NCBI GenBank assembly: GCA_934631005.1
Contig: CAKTXA010000008.1
Coordinates: 1-64,000 of the forward strand
Length of the DNA stretch: 64,000 nucleotides
Direction of reading: 5' to 3'
DNA from: an uncultured Oscillospiraceae bacterium
GTDB lineage: Bacteria > Bacillota > Clostridia > Oscillospirales > Oscillospiraceae
The position numbers and the translations under genes are program-made. Below the pieces are notes generated by a model. It ran no database searches and had not been told where the DNA came from. It saw only the letters and a program-made list of their open reading frames with translations. Shown here one piece after another: positions 1-6,032 of this stretch (positions are counted from its first letter, which is position 1; each line of letters starts with the position of its first letter).

Positions 1-887
1 CTTGCTCTGCGCACCATTTCCAGTGCGGGCAGCTTGGTTTCCACAAGCGCCATGCGATCTTCAAAGTCTTTATAGGCCGCAAGGATCGTTCCCAGCAGGT
101 ACTTGATGAAGGGCACTACATCCTCGGTGCCTTCGTGCCAGCCGATTTGCGCCTGCGCAAGTGCGGCGTAATACAGGTCCTTGTTTTTGGCGATTTTTGC
201 TTCAAGGGAGATGTACTTGCCAACGTAAAAGCCGCTCCGATATAGAAGCAGCGTTGTGAGCAAACGGCTCATTCTTCCGTTGCCATCATTGAAGGGGTGG
301 ATGCACAAAAAGTCATGGATGAAAACCGGGATTGCAATCAACGGCTCCAGTTCCATATTGCCAATTACACGGTTGTATTCTGCGCAGATCCTGTCCAATG
401 CTTCCGGCGTTTCATAAGGGGCAAGCGGGGTGAACAGCGTTTCCACATGACCATCCGGATAGGTAGCGGTGATATAATTCTGCGTGATTTTTGTGTGCCC
501 TGCAAGCGGGTTATTCATGTGGCTGTAGAGGATTTTGTGAAGCTGCAGGATGTAGTTCTGCGTAATTGGTATCGCATCAAAGCTCTCGTGAATGATACTC
601 AGCACATCGCGGTAACCGGCGATTTCCTGCTCGTCCCGGTTCCTCGGCGTGGTTTTCTCCTTGACAAGCTGCCGGATTCGGGTACTCGTGGTGACAATGC
701 CCTCAATGGCGTTCGATGCCTCGGTGCTCTGTATTTTGGCAATCTCCACGAGCTTTTCGAGTTCCTCCGGGCGCTGCTTCAAATACAGTTCCTGCTTCCC
801 GGCTTCCTTGTATATGGCCGCAATCAGACCAAGAACGTCCGAGTCCCACTTTTGTTGCCTGATTGCAGAGTAATTGAAGGTTCTCAT
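1..887 (-). CDS. Fic family protein (AMP transferase type), C-terminus beyond window
   Basis: Fic-domain protein, 295 codons visible before it leaves the left edge. Residues 58-63 read SNAIEG, the S-x-x-x-E-G inhibitory helix found at the N-terminus of self-blocked Fic proteins, and residues 197-205 read HPFNDGNGR, the full catalytic Fic loop. Such enzymes move AMP from ATP onto a hydroxyl of a target protein; the target here is unknown. Relatives with this layout often end in a winged-helix DNA-binding domain, which would lie outside the window. The ATG at 887 has GGAGG seven bases upstream. A promoter overlapped by long inverted repeats precedes it. Confidence 0.9.
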   Translation of the reverse strand, partial: MRTFNYSAIRQQKWDSDVLGLIAAIYKEAGKQELYLKQRPEELEKLVEIAKIQSTEASNAIEGIVTTSTRIRQLVKEKTTPRNRDEQEIAGYRDVLSIIHESFDAIPITQNYILQLHKILYSHMNNPLAGHTKITQNYITATYPDGHVETLFTPLAPYETPEALDRICAEYNRVIGNMELEPLIAIPVFIHDFLCIHPFNDGNGRMSRLLTTLLLYRSGFYVGKYISLEAKIAKNKDLYYAALAQAQIGWHEGTEDVVPFIKYLLGTILAAYKDFEDRMALVETKLPALEMVRRA

Positions 888-906
888 TCCCTTACCTCCA
901 TTTGTT

Positions 907-937
907 TTCCCTTAAATGATAATACAAAATAAGGGAA
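907..937. promoter_or_regulatory. Inverted repeat 1, TTCCCTTA-N15-TAAGGGAA
   Basis: Perfect 8-base arms (907-914 and 930-937) with a 15-base spacer, overlapping the -10 region of the Fic promoter. Likely operator. A further single half-site TTCCCTTA lies at 887-894 over the start codon. Confidence 0.65.
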
Positions 938-944
938 TAGTCAA
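916..944 (-). promoter_or_regulatory. Promoter of the Fic gene
   Basis: On the minus strand TTGACT (939-944) and TATCAT (916-921) are separated by 17 bases, about 30 bases before the Fic start codon. A TCCCTTA half-site sits in the spacer and another just after the -10 box, so a protein bound there would block RNA polymerase. Confidence 0.65.
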
Positions 945-959
945 TAGGCTGTGCGATAA

Positions 960-990
960 ATCCCTTACTATTATGTCTGTATTAAGGGAT
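960..990. promoter_or_regulatory. Inverted repeat 2, ATCCCTTA-N15-TAAGGGAT
   Basis: Second copy of the same arrangement: 8-base arms at 960-967 and 983-990, again a 15-base spacer, 53 bases upstream of copy 1 (relative to the Fic gene). The spacer sequences differ, so only the arms and their distance are conserved. Confidence 0.65.
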
Positions 991-1024
991 TTATACTCAG
1001 GGAGTAAGAAAAGTAATTACTTTG

Positions 1025-1897
1025 TCAAATTCCGTTCTTCTCCAAGAACTTTTCCATCAAATCCATATAACACTCTGCCTGAACGATGAATCCGACATGC
1101 CCGCCCGGAACGGTGAGAATTTCTGCATCCAGTTTTCTGAATAGATCCGCAAGGCGGTCCTGATCCTCTTTTTTGAATATGTCCTTCTCCGGAAGGAGGA
1201 CTTGTATCTTTCCACGCAGATACTCGAAGTCACGTTCCTTGAAAAGCGGATAGTCCCTCAGCATATAGACGCACTTGAAGCTGTGCATAAACCGCTGCTT
1301 ATAGTTCAGGTCGGAAGCCACGGCTTCATAGAACCCTCTTCCGTATTCCCGATCCTCTTCCGATTCACATGCCAAGAATCCCGTGCTCTTTTTTAGCAGC
1401 AGCTTCAGTTCCGTTTTTGCGGGAACCAGCTTCAGCAAAAGAAGCAGCAGCGGCGTCGAAAAGCGCTCTTTTTGAATGTCTCTTACATAATCGGAGTCGA
1501 TCGTCAAGGTAGTCGTCAGGATCATGGCTAAAACGGCTTCCGGGTGCCTTTTGGCAAAGATCTGGGCATATACACCGCCGTCACTGGCACCGATCAAAAT
1601 CACTTTTTCGATCGACAGGGCTTTCAGCAGCTTTGCGGCAAAGTCGATCTGTTCGTCCGCATTGGCCGTGTGGAACGGATACTCATAAATCAGGAATCTG
1701 TATTTCTTCCCAAGCCGTTCGGCATACGGCATCCACATTTCCTGCATCTCTAAACCGTGAAAAAAGAGAATGACCGGCGCCCCATCTCTGCCGCCATACT
1801 GGTATCTTACCTTTACGTTGTCAACGACTGCCGTCTGATACGGAACTTTTGCCAAAAAGGCATCATACTCTTTTTTGAAGTCTCTGCTGTCATGCAT
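1025..1897 (-). CDS. Alpha/beta hydrolase
   Basis: Soluble alpha/beta-hydrolase fold protein of 290 residues. The nucleophile elbow GASDGG places the catalytic Ser near residue 105, FFHG near 45-48 fits the oxyanion hole, and the C-terminal GGHVGF supplies the His. Substrate unknown. The start is uncertain: the ATG at 1897 has GAG ten bases upstream, and a TTG at 1915 would add six residues. It is the last gene of a run with an HTH protein and two GNAT acetyltransferases on the same strand, 26 bases after the second GNAT stop, so it is probably co-transcribed with them. Confidence 0.8.
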   Translation of the reverse strand: MHDSRDFKKEYDAFLAKVPYQTAVVDNVKVRYQYGGRDGAPVILFFHGLEMQEMWMPYAERLGKKYRFLIYEYPFHTANADEQIDFAAKLLKALSIEKVILIGASDGGVYAQIFAKRHPEAVLAMILTTTLTIDSDYVRDIQKERFSTPLLLLLLKLVPAKTELKLLLKKSTGFLACESEEDREYGRGFYEAVASDLNYKQRFMHSFKCVYMLRDYPLFKERDFEYLRGKIQVLLPEKDIFKKEDQDRLADLFRKLDAEILTVPGGHVGFIVQAECYMDLMEKFLEKNGI

Positions 1898-1923
1898 AAT
1901 TGTTATTCTCAACAAATTCCGAT

Positions 1924-2367
1924 TTACCGCACCCGCTTCATATACAAAAGCGGATATGGGTTGCCTTGCTCGTCAAGCTCTGTTCGCCTGTACGTTTCAA
2001 ATCCCATGTGCTCGTAAAACCCGACCGCCTGCGGATTCTGCTCATTGACGGTCAGCTCAACGATCCCATAGGTTTCGATGCCATATTGGAGCAGCTGCTT
2101 TCCAATGCCTTTCCCCCGTTCCTCCGGTGCGAGGAACAGCATCTCCAAGCGCCCATCCTGAACGCCCATAAACGCGATCGGCTTTTCCGTTTCGGCAACG
2201 ATCAGGTGTTCCACGCCTTTCAGCGCCTGCGGCACATACGCCCGGATCGCGTTTACTTCCGCGTCCGAAAGAAATAAGTGCGTCGCCCGCACGGATTGCT
2301 CCCAGATTTTCAAAAGCATGTCCAGCAGCAATGGGCTTCTGTCTTGTACTTCGTATAGTTTTATCAC
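1924..2367 (-). CDS. GNAT family N-acetyltransferase
   Basis: 147-residue acetyltransferase of the GNAT fold. The acetyl-CoA pyrophosphate loop is seen as ERGKGIGKQLLQYGI and the last motif as NPQAVGFYEHMGF, both typical. Acceptor unknown. The GTG at 2367 overlaps the stop of the preceding GNAT gene (GTGA), a pattern of translational coupling. An upstream ATG in the same frame would only add a GC-rich tail antiparallel to the neighbour and is not believed. Confidence 0.85.
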   Translation of the reverse strand: MIKLYEVQDRSPLLLDMLLKIWEQSVRATHLFLSDAEVNAIRAYVPQALKGVEHLIVAETEKPIAFMGVQDGRLEMLFLAPEERGKGIGKQLLQYGIETYGIVELTVNEQNPQAVGFYEHMGFETYRRTELDEQGNPYPLLYMKRVR

Positions 2368-2801
2368 GGTAGCCGATACGCCTCCAACCCGTCGCAGCTC
2401 CCGCAGGCGCGGAAGCCCTTTTTGATGGCGATCCGCTTTGTTGCTGCCTGCGCCGGAGCGCATTCGATCACAATGCTTTTCTGCTCCTGCCGCGCCCGGT
2501 CGATCAGCCGGTCTGTCAGTGCCGACGCATAGCCGCGTCCCCAATATTCCGGAAATAGCACCCAGCCGATCTCCACGCTTTCCGCGTCGTATGCGTGATA
2601 GATCACATAGCCGATAAAGCTCCCGTTTTCCTCGGCGGCATACACAAGCGGCGGCTCGGCCAAACCCGCGCGACGCAGAAAGTCCTCGGCCTGCGCCCGG
2701 TCGAACGGCGGCTCCAGATGCCGCATGACCTCCGGGTCAGGCAGCAGCCGGTACAGCGCGTCCGCGTCGTCCGGTTGCATGTTACGAATCGTGATATTCA
2801 C
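2364..2801 (-). CDS. GNAT family N-acetyltransferase
   Basis: 145-residue GNAT protein of the RimJ-like branch: PEVMRHLEPPF near residues 22-32, IGWVLFPEYWGRGYAS as the CoA loop and KRIAIKKGF at the end. These enzymes acetylate small molecules or protein N-termini; the substrate cannot be told. The GTG at 2801 is preceded by GGAGGA at good spacing and gives the usual family length. It lies 28 bases after the HTH gene and overlaps the next GNAT gene by four bases, so all four genes from 3153 to 1025 read as one operon. Confidence 0.85.
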   Translation of the reverse strand: MNITIRNMQPDDADALYRLLPDPEVMRHLEPPFDRAQAEDFLRRAGLAEPPLVYAAEENGSFIGYVIYHAYDAESVEIGWVLFPEYWGRGYASALTDRLIDRARQEQKSIVIECAPAQAATKRIAIKKGFRACGSCDGLEAYRLP

Positions 2802-2829
2802 CGGTGTTCCTCCGTTCAGGTGATCACGC

Positions 2830-3153
2830 TCACTCTGCGCTCTTGCCCAGGCGGACCAATCGGGACGAAATGCTGCCCCGTGAGCGCTTAAAGTAGGCGC
2901 ACAGCTCCTTTTGGCTGCTCCCGGCATCGAACATCCGGCAAAGAAGCTCGTCATCCGCATCGCTCCAAGGTTTGCCTGCGTTTTCAGGCCGCGCCTTTGA
3001 CACCTTTTCTGGAATCAATTTCAAAACGCAGTGAAATGCCCGAATGATCTCGGCCTTGTTGCACACATGATCCTCCGGCAAGACCTCCCCCGTCAGCGGA
3101 TCAACGCCATCCGCCAAGCCGGATAACAGCTCCTTTGCTCGTTGCAGATCCAT
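2830..3153 (-). CDS. Small HTH protein, first gene of GNAT operon
   Basis: 107-residue protein. The N-terminal half contains GVDPLTGEVLPEDHV, a phrase typical of a family of Clostridial proteins of unknown role; the C-terminal half (KPWSDADDELL to SISSRLVRLGK) looks like a three-helix Myb/sigma-like DNA-binding module. The ATG at 3153 has GGGAGG upstream; the earlier in-frame ATG at 3303 lies upstream of the -35 box and is not used. A promoter with a perfect TATAAT precedes it. It may regulate its own operon, but that is inference. Confidence 0.7.
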   Translation of the reverse strand: MDLQRAKELLSGLADGVDPLTGEVLPEDHVCNKAEIIRAFHCVLKLIPEKVSKARPENAGKPWSDADDELLCRMFDAGSSQKELCAYFKRSRGSISSRLVRLGKSAE

Positions 3154-3250
3154 AAAATAACCTCCCAGCCGTTCCCCCGCTCGGCCAATTATCACCCGAA
3201 TATGCATCCAGCCTTGCATATCTGCAATTCCCGGATCACTAATATTTGTA

Positions 3251-3279
3251 ATTATACCAGAATATATTGTAAATCGCAA
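3251..3279 (-). promoter_or_regulatory. Promoter of the HTH-GNAT-GNAT-hydrolase operon
   Basis: Minus strand TTGCGA (3274-3279), 17-base spacer, TATAAT (3251-3256). It sits about 100 bases upstream of the ATG at 3153. Confidence 0.65.
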
Positions 3280-3359
3280 GAAAACGATAAGGCAAAGTGT
3301 CATTTTCCCCAGATTTCCGTTGATGTCCGCTTTGCATCCCTTGCGCCACGAAAGACCAG

Positions 3360-3388
3360 TTGAGTCTCTCCCCTTTCTCTGCTACAAT
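3360..3388 (+). promoter_or_regulatory. Promoter of the 114-residue orphan gene
   Basis: TTGAGT (3360-3365), 17 bases, TACAAT (3383-3388). The leader to the ATG at 3539 is about 145 bases and contains a perfect 12-base palindrome GCCCATATGGGC at 3488-3499. Nothing else recognisable lies between 3154 and 3538 apart from this and the divergent promoter at 3251-3279. Confidence 0.55.
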
Positions 3389-3538
3389 AACGAAAAATGC
3401 AGCGTTTGAGACGCTTTGCGTAAGTAAAAATTAAACTTCTCGCCCGCGCGGGACAAGCCTGTTTTTCCGGTAGAACAATCATTGAAAGCCCATATGGGCA
3501 TATCACAAACTATCATAGATTTACAGGAGGAAAAACAA

Positions 3539-3883
3539 ATGGCAATGGACATCCAGGATATGGCAGCTGCGATGCTGGCAAAGGACAAGGCGTTCCGTGG
3601 GAATAAACAGGTTTCCGAAAAGGTCGCAGTATTCAACAAGCTCAAAGAGCATGGCGCGGCGATCGGGAAGGCACTGCGCACGCCGTGGCATGCGGATGAT
3701 CTGGAACTGCGTGAGCAGAACACGTTCGTTTCCATTGACTTCCCGCTCCCGGTCAGCATTCTCAACGACAGCATCCGTGATCGGATCTCTGAAATGTACA
3801 AGCTGGCTGATATGGTGACGTTTGCGGACACGGGCTGCCGGCTCCGCATGACCTTCACGGTCGCAAACGTCTGGAAGGAATGA
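3539..3883 (+). CDS. Hypothetical protein, 114 residues
   Basis: Not recognised. A soluble, mixed-charge protein beginning MAMDIQDMAAAML, with no signal peptide or membrane segment. The ATG at 3539 is fixed by AGGAGG eight to nine bases upstream; a longer in-frame ORF from 3482 has no ribosome site. It stands alone with its own promoter and a hairpin after it. Codon use resembles the neighbours. Confidence 0.65.
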   Translation: MAMDIQDMAAAMLAKDKAFRGNKQVSEKVAVFNKLKEHGAAIGKALRTPWHADDLELREQNTFVSIDFPLPVSILNDSIRDRISEMYKLADMVTFADTGCRLRMTFTVANVWKE

Positions 3884-3893
3884 TTGAAGTTAG

Positions 3894-3933
3894 AGCAGCA
3901 ACGCACCGGCCATTTGGTCGATGCGCTGCTGCT
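3894..3933 (+). terminator. Hairpin after the 114-residue gene
   Basis: Arms 3894-3905 and 3922-3933 pair over 12 positions with one G-T/mismatch; loop of 16 bases. No strong T-run follows, so its strength as a terminator is doubtful. Confidence 0.45.
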
Positions 3934-4001
3934 GATTTACTCATTTTGCAACTGCTCCCGCAGAAAGTGCCCGTGCTTCTCCTGACCGGAATACAGGGCG
4001 G

Positions 4002-4655
4002 TCACTTCGTGCAGTGGAAGTAGACCATGGAGCCGTCGGTGTGGAGGTCGAGGTTTTTGTAGAGCGGCCGCAGGAGTGCGCGCAGCTCTTCTTCCGTCTG
4101 GAACGGCGGGGTGAACCAGCCCTTTTCAGCGAGAATGTTTTTGACCAGCCAGTCTGTCCGCCCGGATTTTCCCCGGATGTAGAAGCAGGCAATAAACTCG
4201 CCGCCCGGCTTCAGGACGCGCCACGTTTCACGGAACGCCCTTTGCTTGTCGGGGAAGGCGTGGAAGCCGTTCATGCTGACCACCATGTCGAAGGTCTCAT
4301 CGTCCATTTGCAGATCGCCCACGTCGCCCTGCACGCACCGGATGTGTGGGCAGGCGCCCAGCCGCTTTTCGGCCTGCGCGAGCATATCCGTGCTGTAATC
4401 CAGACAGGTGATGCGCGCGTTTTTCAGCCGCGCCCATTTGCTCTCCGTAAACACAGCCGTCCCGACCGGGACATCGAGCAGCGCGCCCGAAAAATCGTCC
4501 GGAATGTAGGATAAGACCCTCCGCGCGATCTCCCGGTCATCCGTGCCGCTCCAAAACAGCCTGATATACAGCCTGCTGAAAAAATTCCCCTGCGTGAGGA
4601 CGTCATCATATATGTTTTTGGACGCTTCGTAAGCGGTCTGAATTTTGTCTGCCAT
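4002..4655 (-). CDS. Class I SAM-dependent methyltransferase
   Basis: 217-residue methyltransferase of the Methyltransf_11/25 type. LLDVPVGTAVF is motif I that binds S-adenosylmethionine, CLDYSTDML supplies the acidic ribose ligand, and WRVLKPGGEF is the post-motif III turn. Substrate unknown, probably a small molecule. The ATG at 4655 is preferred to that at 4664 because GGAG lies eight bases before the former and only two before the hypothetical earlier start region. It follows the XRE regulator by 35 bases on the same strand, so the pair is probably co-transcribed. Confidence 0.85.
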   Translation of the reverse strand: MADKIQTAYEASKNIYDDVLTQGNFFSRLYIRLFWSGTDDREIARRVLSYIPDDFSGALLDVPVGTAVFTESKWARLKNARITCLDYSTDMLAQAEKRLGACPHIRCVQGDVGDLQMDDETFDMVVSMNGFHAFPDKQRAFRETWRVLKPGGEFIACFYIRGKSGRTDWLVKNILAEKGWFTPPFQTEEELRALLRPLYKNLDLHTDGSMVYFHCTK

Positions 4656-4690
4656 GTCATCCACTCCGTTTCACCGGCTCTCGATTTTCT

Positions 4691-4921
4691 TCATTTCATA
4701 CGCTCGCGCAGGGAGCGGCCGCTGTTGTTGGTCCGGCCGAGAATATAATCCGTCGTAACGCCGTAAAAATCCGCCAGCCGCAGCAGATGCGTCACCGGAA
4801 TGGTCTGAAATCCGCGCTCATAGCGGGAATAAACAGTCTGGCTGATCCCCAGGATCTCTGCCACATCCTCCTGCCGCAGGTCTCTGTCCTCCCGCAGATC
4901 ACGAAGCCTTTGAAAATACAT
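4691..4921 (-). CDS. XRE-family HTH regulator
   Basis: 76-residue Cro/C1-type repressor consisting of a single HTH domain: RQEDVAEILGISQTVYSRYE covers both helices of the motif, and DYILGRTNN closes the domain. GGGGAG stands eight bases before the ATG. It is divergent from the gene at 5025, and the 103-base gap between them contains repeated TAGTA/GTACTA half-sites, the probable operators. It likely controls itself, the methyltransferase behind it and possibly the divergent gene. Confidence 0.85.
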   Translation of the reverse strand: MYFQRLRDLREDRDLRQEDVAEILGISQTVYSRYERGFQTIPVTHLLRLADFYGVTTDYILGRTNNSGRSLRERMK

Positions 4922-4936
4922 ATCGCAGTCTCCCCT

Positions 4937-5009
4937 ATAGTACCAATAGATACTATTGACGATACCGCGGGAATCTATTAAAATGGTCTGTACAGTACTA
5001 ATAAGTACT
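4937..5009. promoter_or_regulatory. Operator half-sites between XRE gene and divergent ORF
   Basis: ATAGTA (4937-4942) and TACTAT (4951-4956) form an inverted repeat with an 8-base spacer; AGTACT occurs at 4994-4999 and 5004-5009. All share the TAGTA/AGTACT core and flank the promoter at 4956-4984, as expected for a Cro-like repressor. Confidence 0.5.
4956..4984 (+). promoter_or_regulatory. Promoter of the gene at 5025
   Basis: TTGACG (4956-4961), 17 bases, TAAAAT (4979-4984). Its -35 box overlaps the TACTAT half-site. Confidence 0.65.
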
Positions 5010-5024
5010 ACGTAGAGGTGTGCT

Positions 5025-5273
5025 ATGACGCTATATCAGGAAATCCTTATTCGCCTGCTTGAAAATGAGCAGATCGAAGTGCATATTCCGGCGCTCCAGC
5101 CGGACACGATCGAACGCATCGTAGAGTCCGTATGCTATCAAACGCTCCAAAGAATTTTAGAAATCGTACATGACGAAAGTCTGGACGATGTGGCCTGCTT
5201 TCAGCGCATCGAAGAAATTGTATGCGCCTATGAAGCAATCGGCTCCAATGGCGGAAGCCGCCACGACTTTTAG
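5025..5273 (+). CDS. Hypothetical protein, 82 residues
   Basis: Not recognised. Acidic, largely helical, no membrane segment; contains TLQRILEIVHDESLDDVACF, which reads as an amphipathic helix pair. GAGGTG lies six bases before the ATG. Divergent from the XRE regulator, whose putative operators surround its promoter, so it may be the regulated partner. The 245 bases after it, up to 5518, hold no complete gene; the minus strand from 5348 to about 5475 reads like the tail of a lost protein. Confidence 0.6.
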   Translation: MTLYQEILIRLLENEQIEVHIPALQPDTIERIVESVCYQTLQRILEIVHDESLDDVACFQRIEEIVCAYEAIGSNGGSRHDF

Positions 5274-5453
5274 CAGCAGCAGATTCTGTCTTTGGATATA
5301 TTCATCCCCCACTCTGCTTTCACATTTTAAGCAGTCCCTGCCCGTTCTTATTTTCTATGCTTGTTATAAAAGTCGATCATCATCTGCTCGATGACTTTGA
5401 AATCGAATAATGCAAGAAAGCGCGGATCATGGCGCTGCTTTTTGCATAAGCGG

Positions 5454-5482
5454 TTGAGGCTTTTGGGATTTTCTGCTACAAT
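5454..5482 (+). promoter_or_regulatory. Promoter of the PD-(D/E)xK-like gene
   Basis: TTGAGG (5454-5459), 17 bases, TACAAT (5477-5482). The bases around the -10 box (TCTGCTACAATA) match those of the promoter at 3360-3388. Confidence 0.55.
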
Positions 5483-5518
5483 AGGACAAAAGACGACCGA
5501 AAAGGAGGCTGCGCGGGC

Positions 5519-5977
5519 GTGGTACGGAGAGATTTTCTGACGGAAAACGAGGTCATACAGGGCGTTGAGAACTTTTTGATCCAAAAGGGCCGCACGGCGC
5601 GCAAACGGGTCGTCTGCAAGGCGGATGCCGCAAAGAAGGAGCATGGCGTCGATCTGGTCGTCACGTTGGGAAACAACCGGTATCTGATCGAGGCCAAGGG
5701 GAATCTGAAAGCGGACGGGACCGTGATGAAGTCCTCCCGGAACACCAATTTCCGCTGGCTGCTTTCACAGATCATCCTGCGCATTCATGTCGACCCCCGC
5801 CAGTACAGTTACAACTACGGCATCGCCATGCCGCGCTCGGACATTGACGCGTGCCGGGCCCTCATCCGCCAAAACTGGGCGCTGAAACATCTGAAGATCC
5901 GGCTGTACGGCGCGTTCTATGAAAACGGCGAGCTGACCGCAGTCGAATATCGCCCAAACGAGCTTTATGATAAATAG
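5519..5977 (+). CDS. Small protein with PD-(D/E)xK nuclease-like motif
   Basis: 152 residues. HGVDLVVTLGNNRYLIEAKG (about residues 42-61) gives D-x(n)-E-x-K on two predicted beta strands, the signature of the restriction-endonuclease fold, preceded by a helix with ENEVIQGVENFL. It may therefore bind or cut nucleic acid, or be a non-catalytic relative; no partner methylase is near. The GTG start has AAGGAGG about ten bases upstream. It ends 14 bases before a strong bidirectional terminator shared with recQ. Confidence 0.6.
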   Translation: MVRRDFLTENEVIQGVENFLIQKGRTARKRVVCKADAAKKEHGVDLVVTLGNNRYLIEAKGNLKADGTVMKSSRNTNFRWLLSQIILRIHVDPRQYSYNYGIAMPRSDIDACRALIRQNWALKHLKIRLYGAFYENGELTAVEYRPNELYDK

Positions 5978-5990
5978 CTACAGGGAACTG

Positions 5991-6023
5991 ACGATCCCCC
6001 GGAGCTTTGCTCCGGGGGATCGT
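5991..6023. terminator. Bidirectional terminator between nuclease-like gene and recQ
   Basis: Perfect 15-bp stem (5991-6005 with 6009-6023), three-base loop, followed by TTTGCATTTTT on the plus strand. Serves convergent genes. Confidence 0.85.
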
Positions 6024-6032
6024 TTTGCATTT

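Noticed and set aside
297..932. Open plus-strand frame of 211 codons
   Set aside because: It is the complement of the Fic gene, whose catalytic motif HPFNDGNGR is on the minus strand.
1..6000. Integrated phage or plasmid
   Set aside because: Fic, XRE and orphan genes suggest an accessory zone but no integrase, attachment repeat or structural gene is visible.
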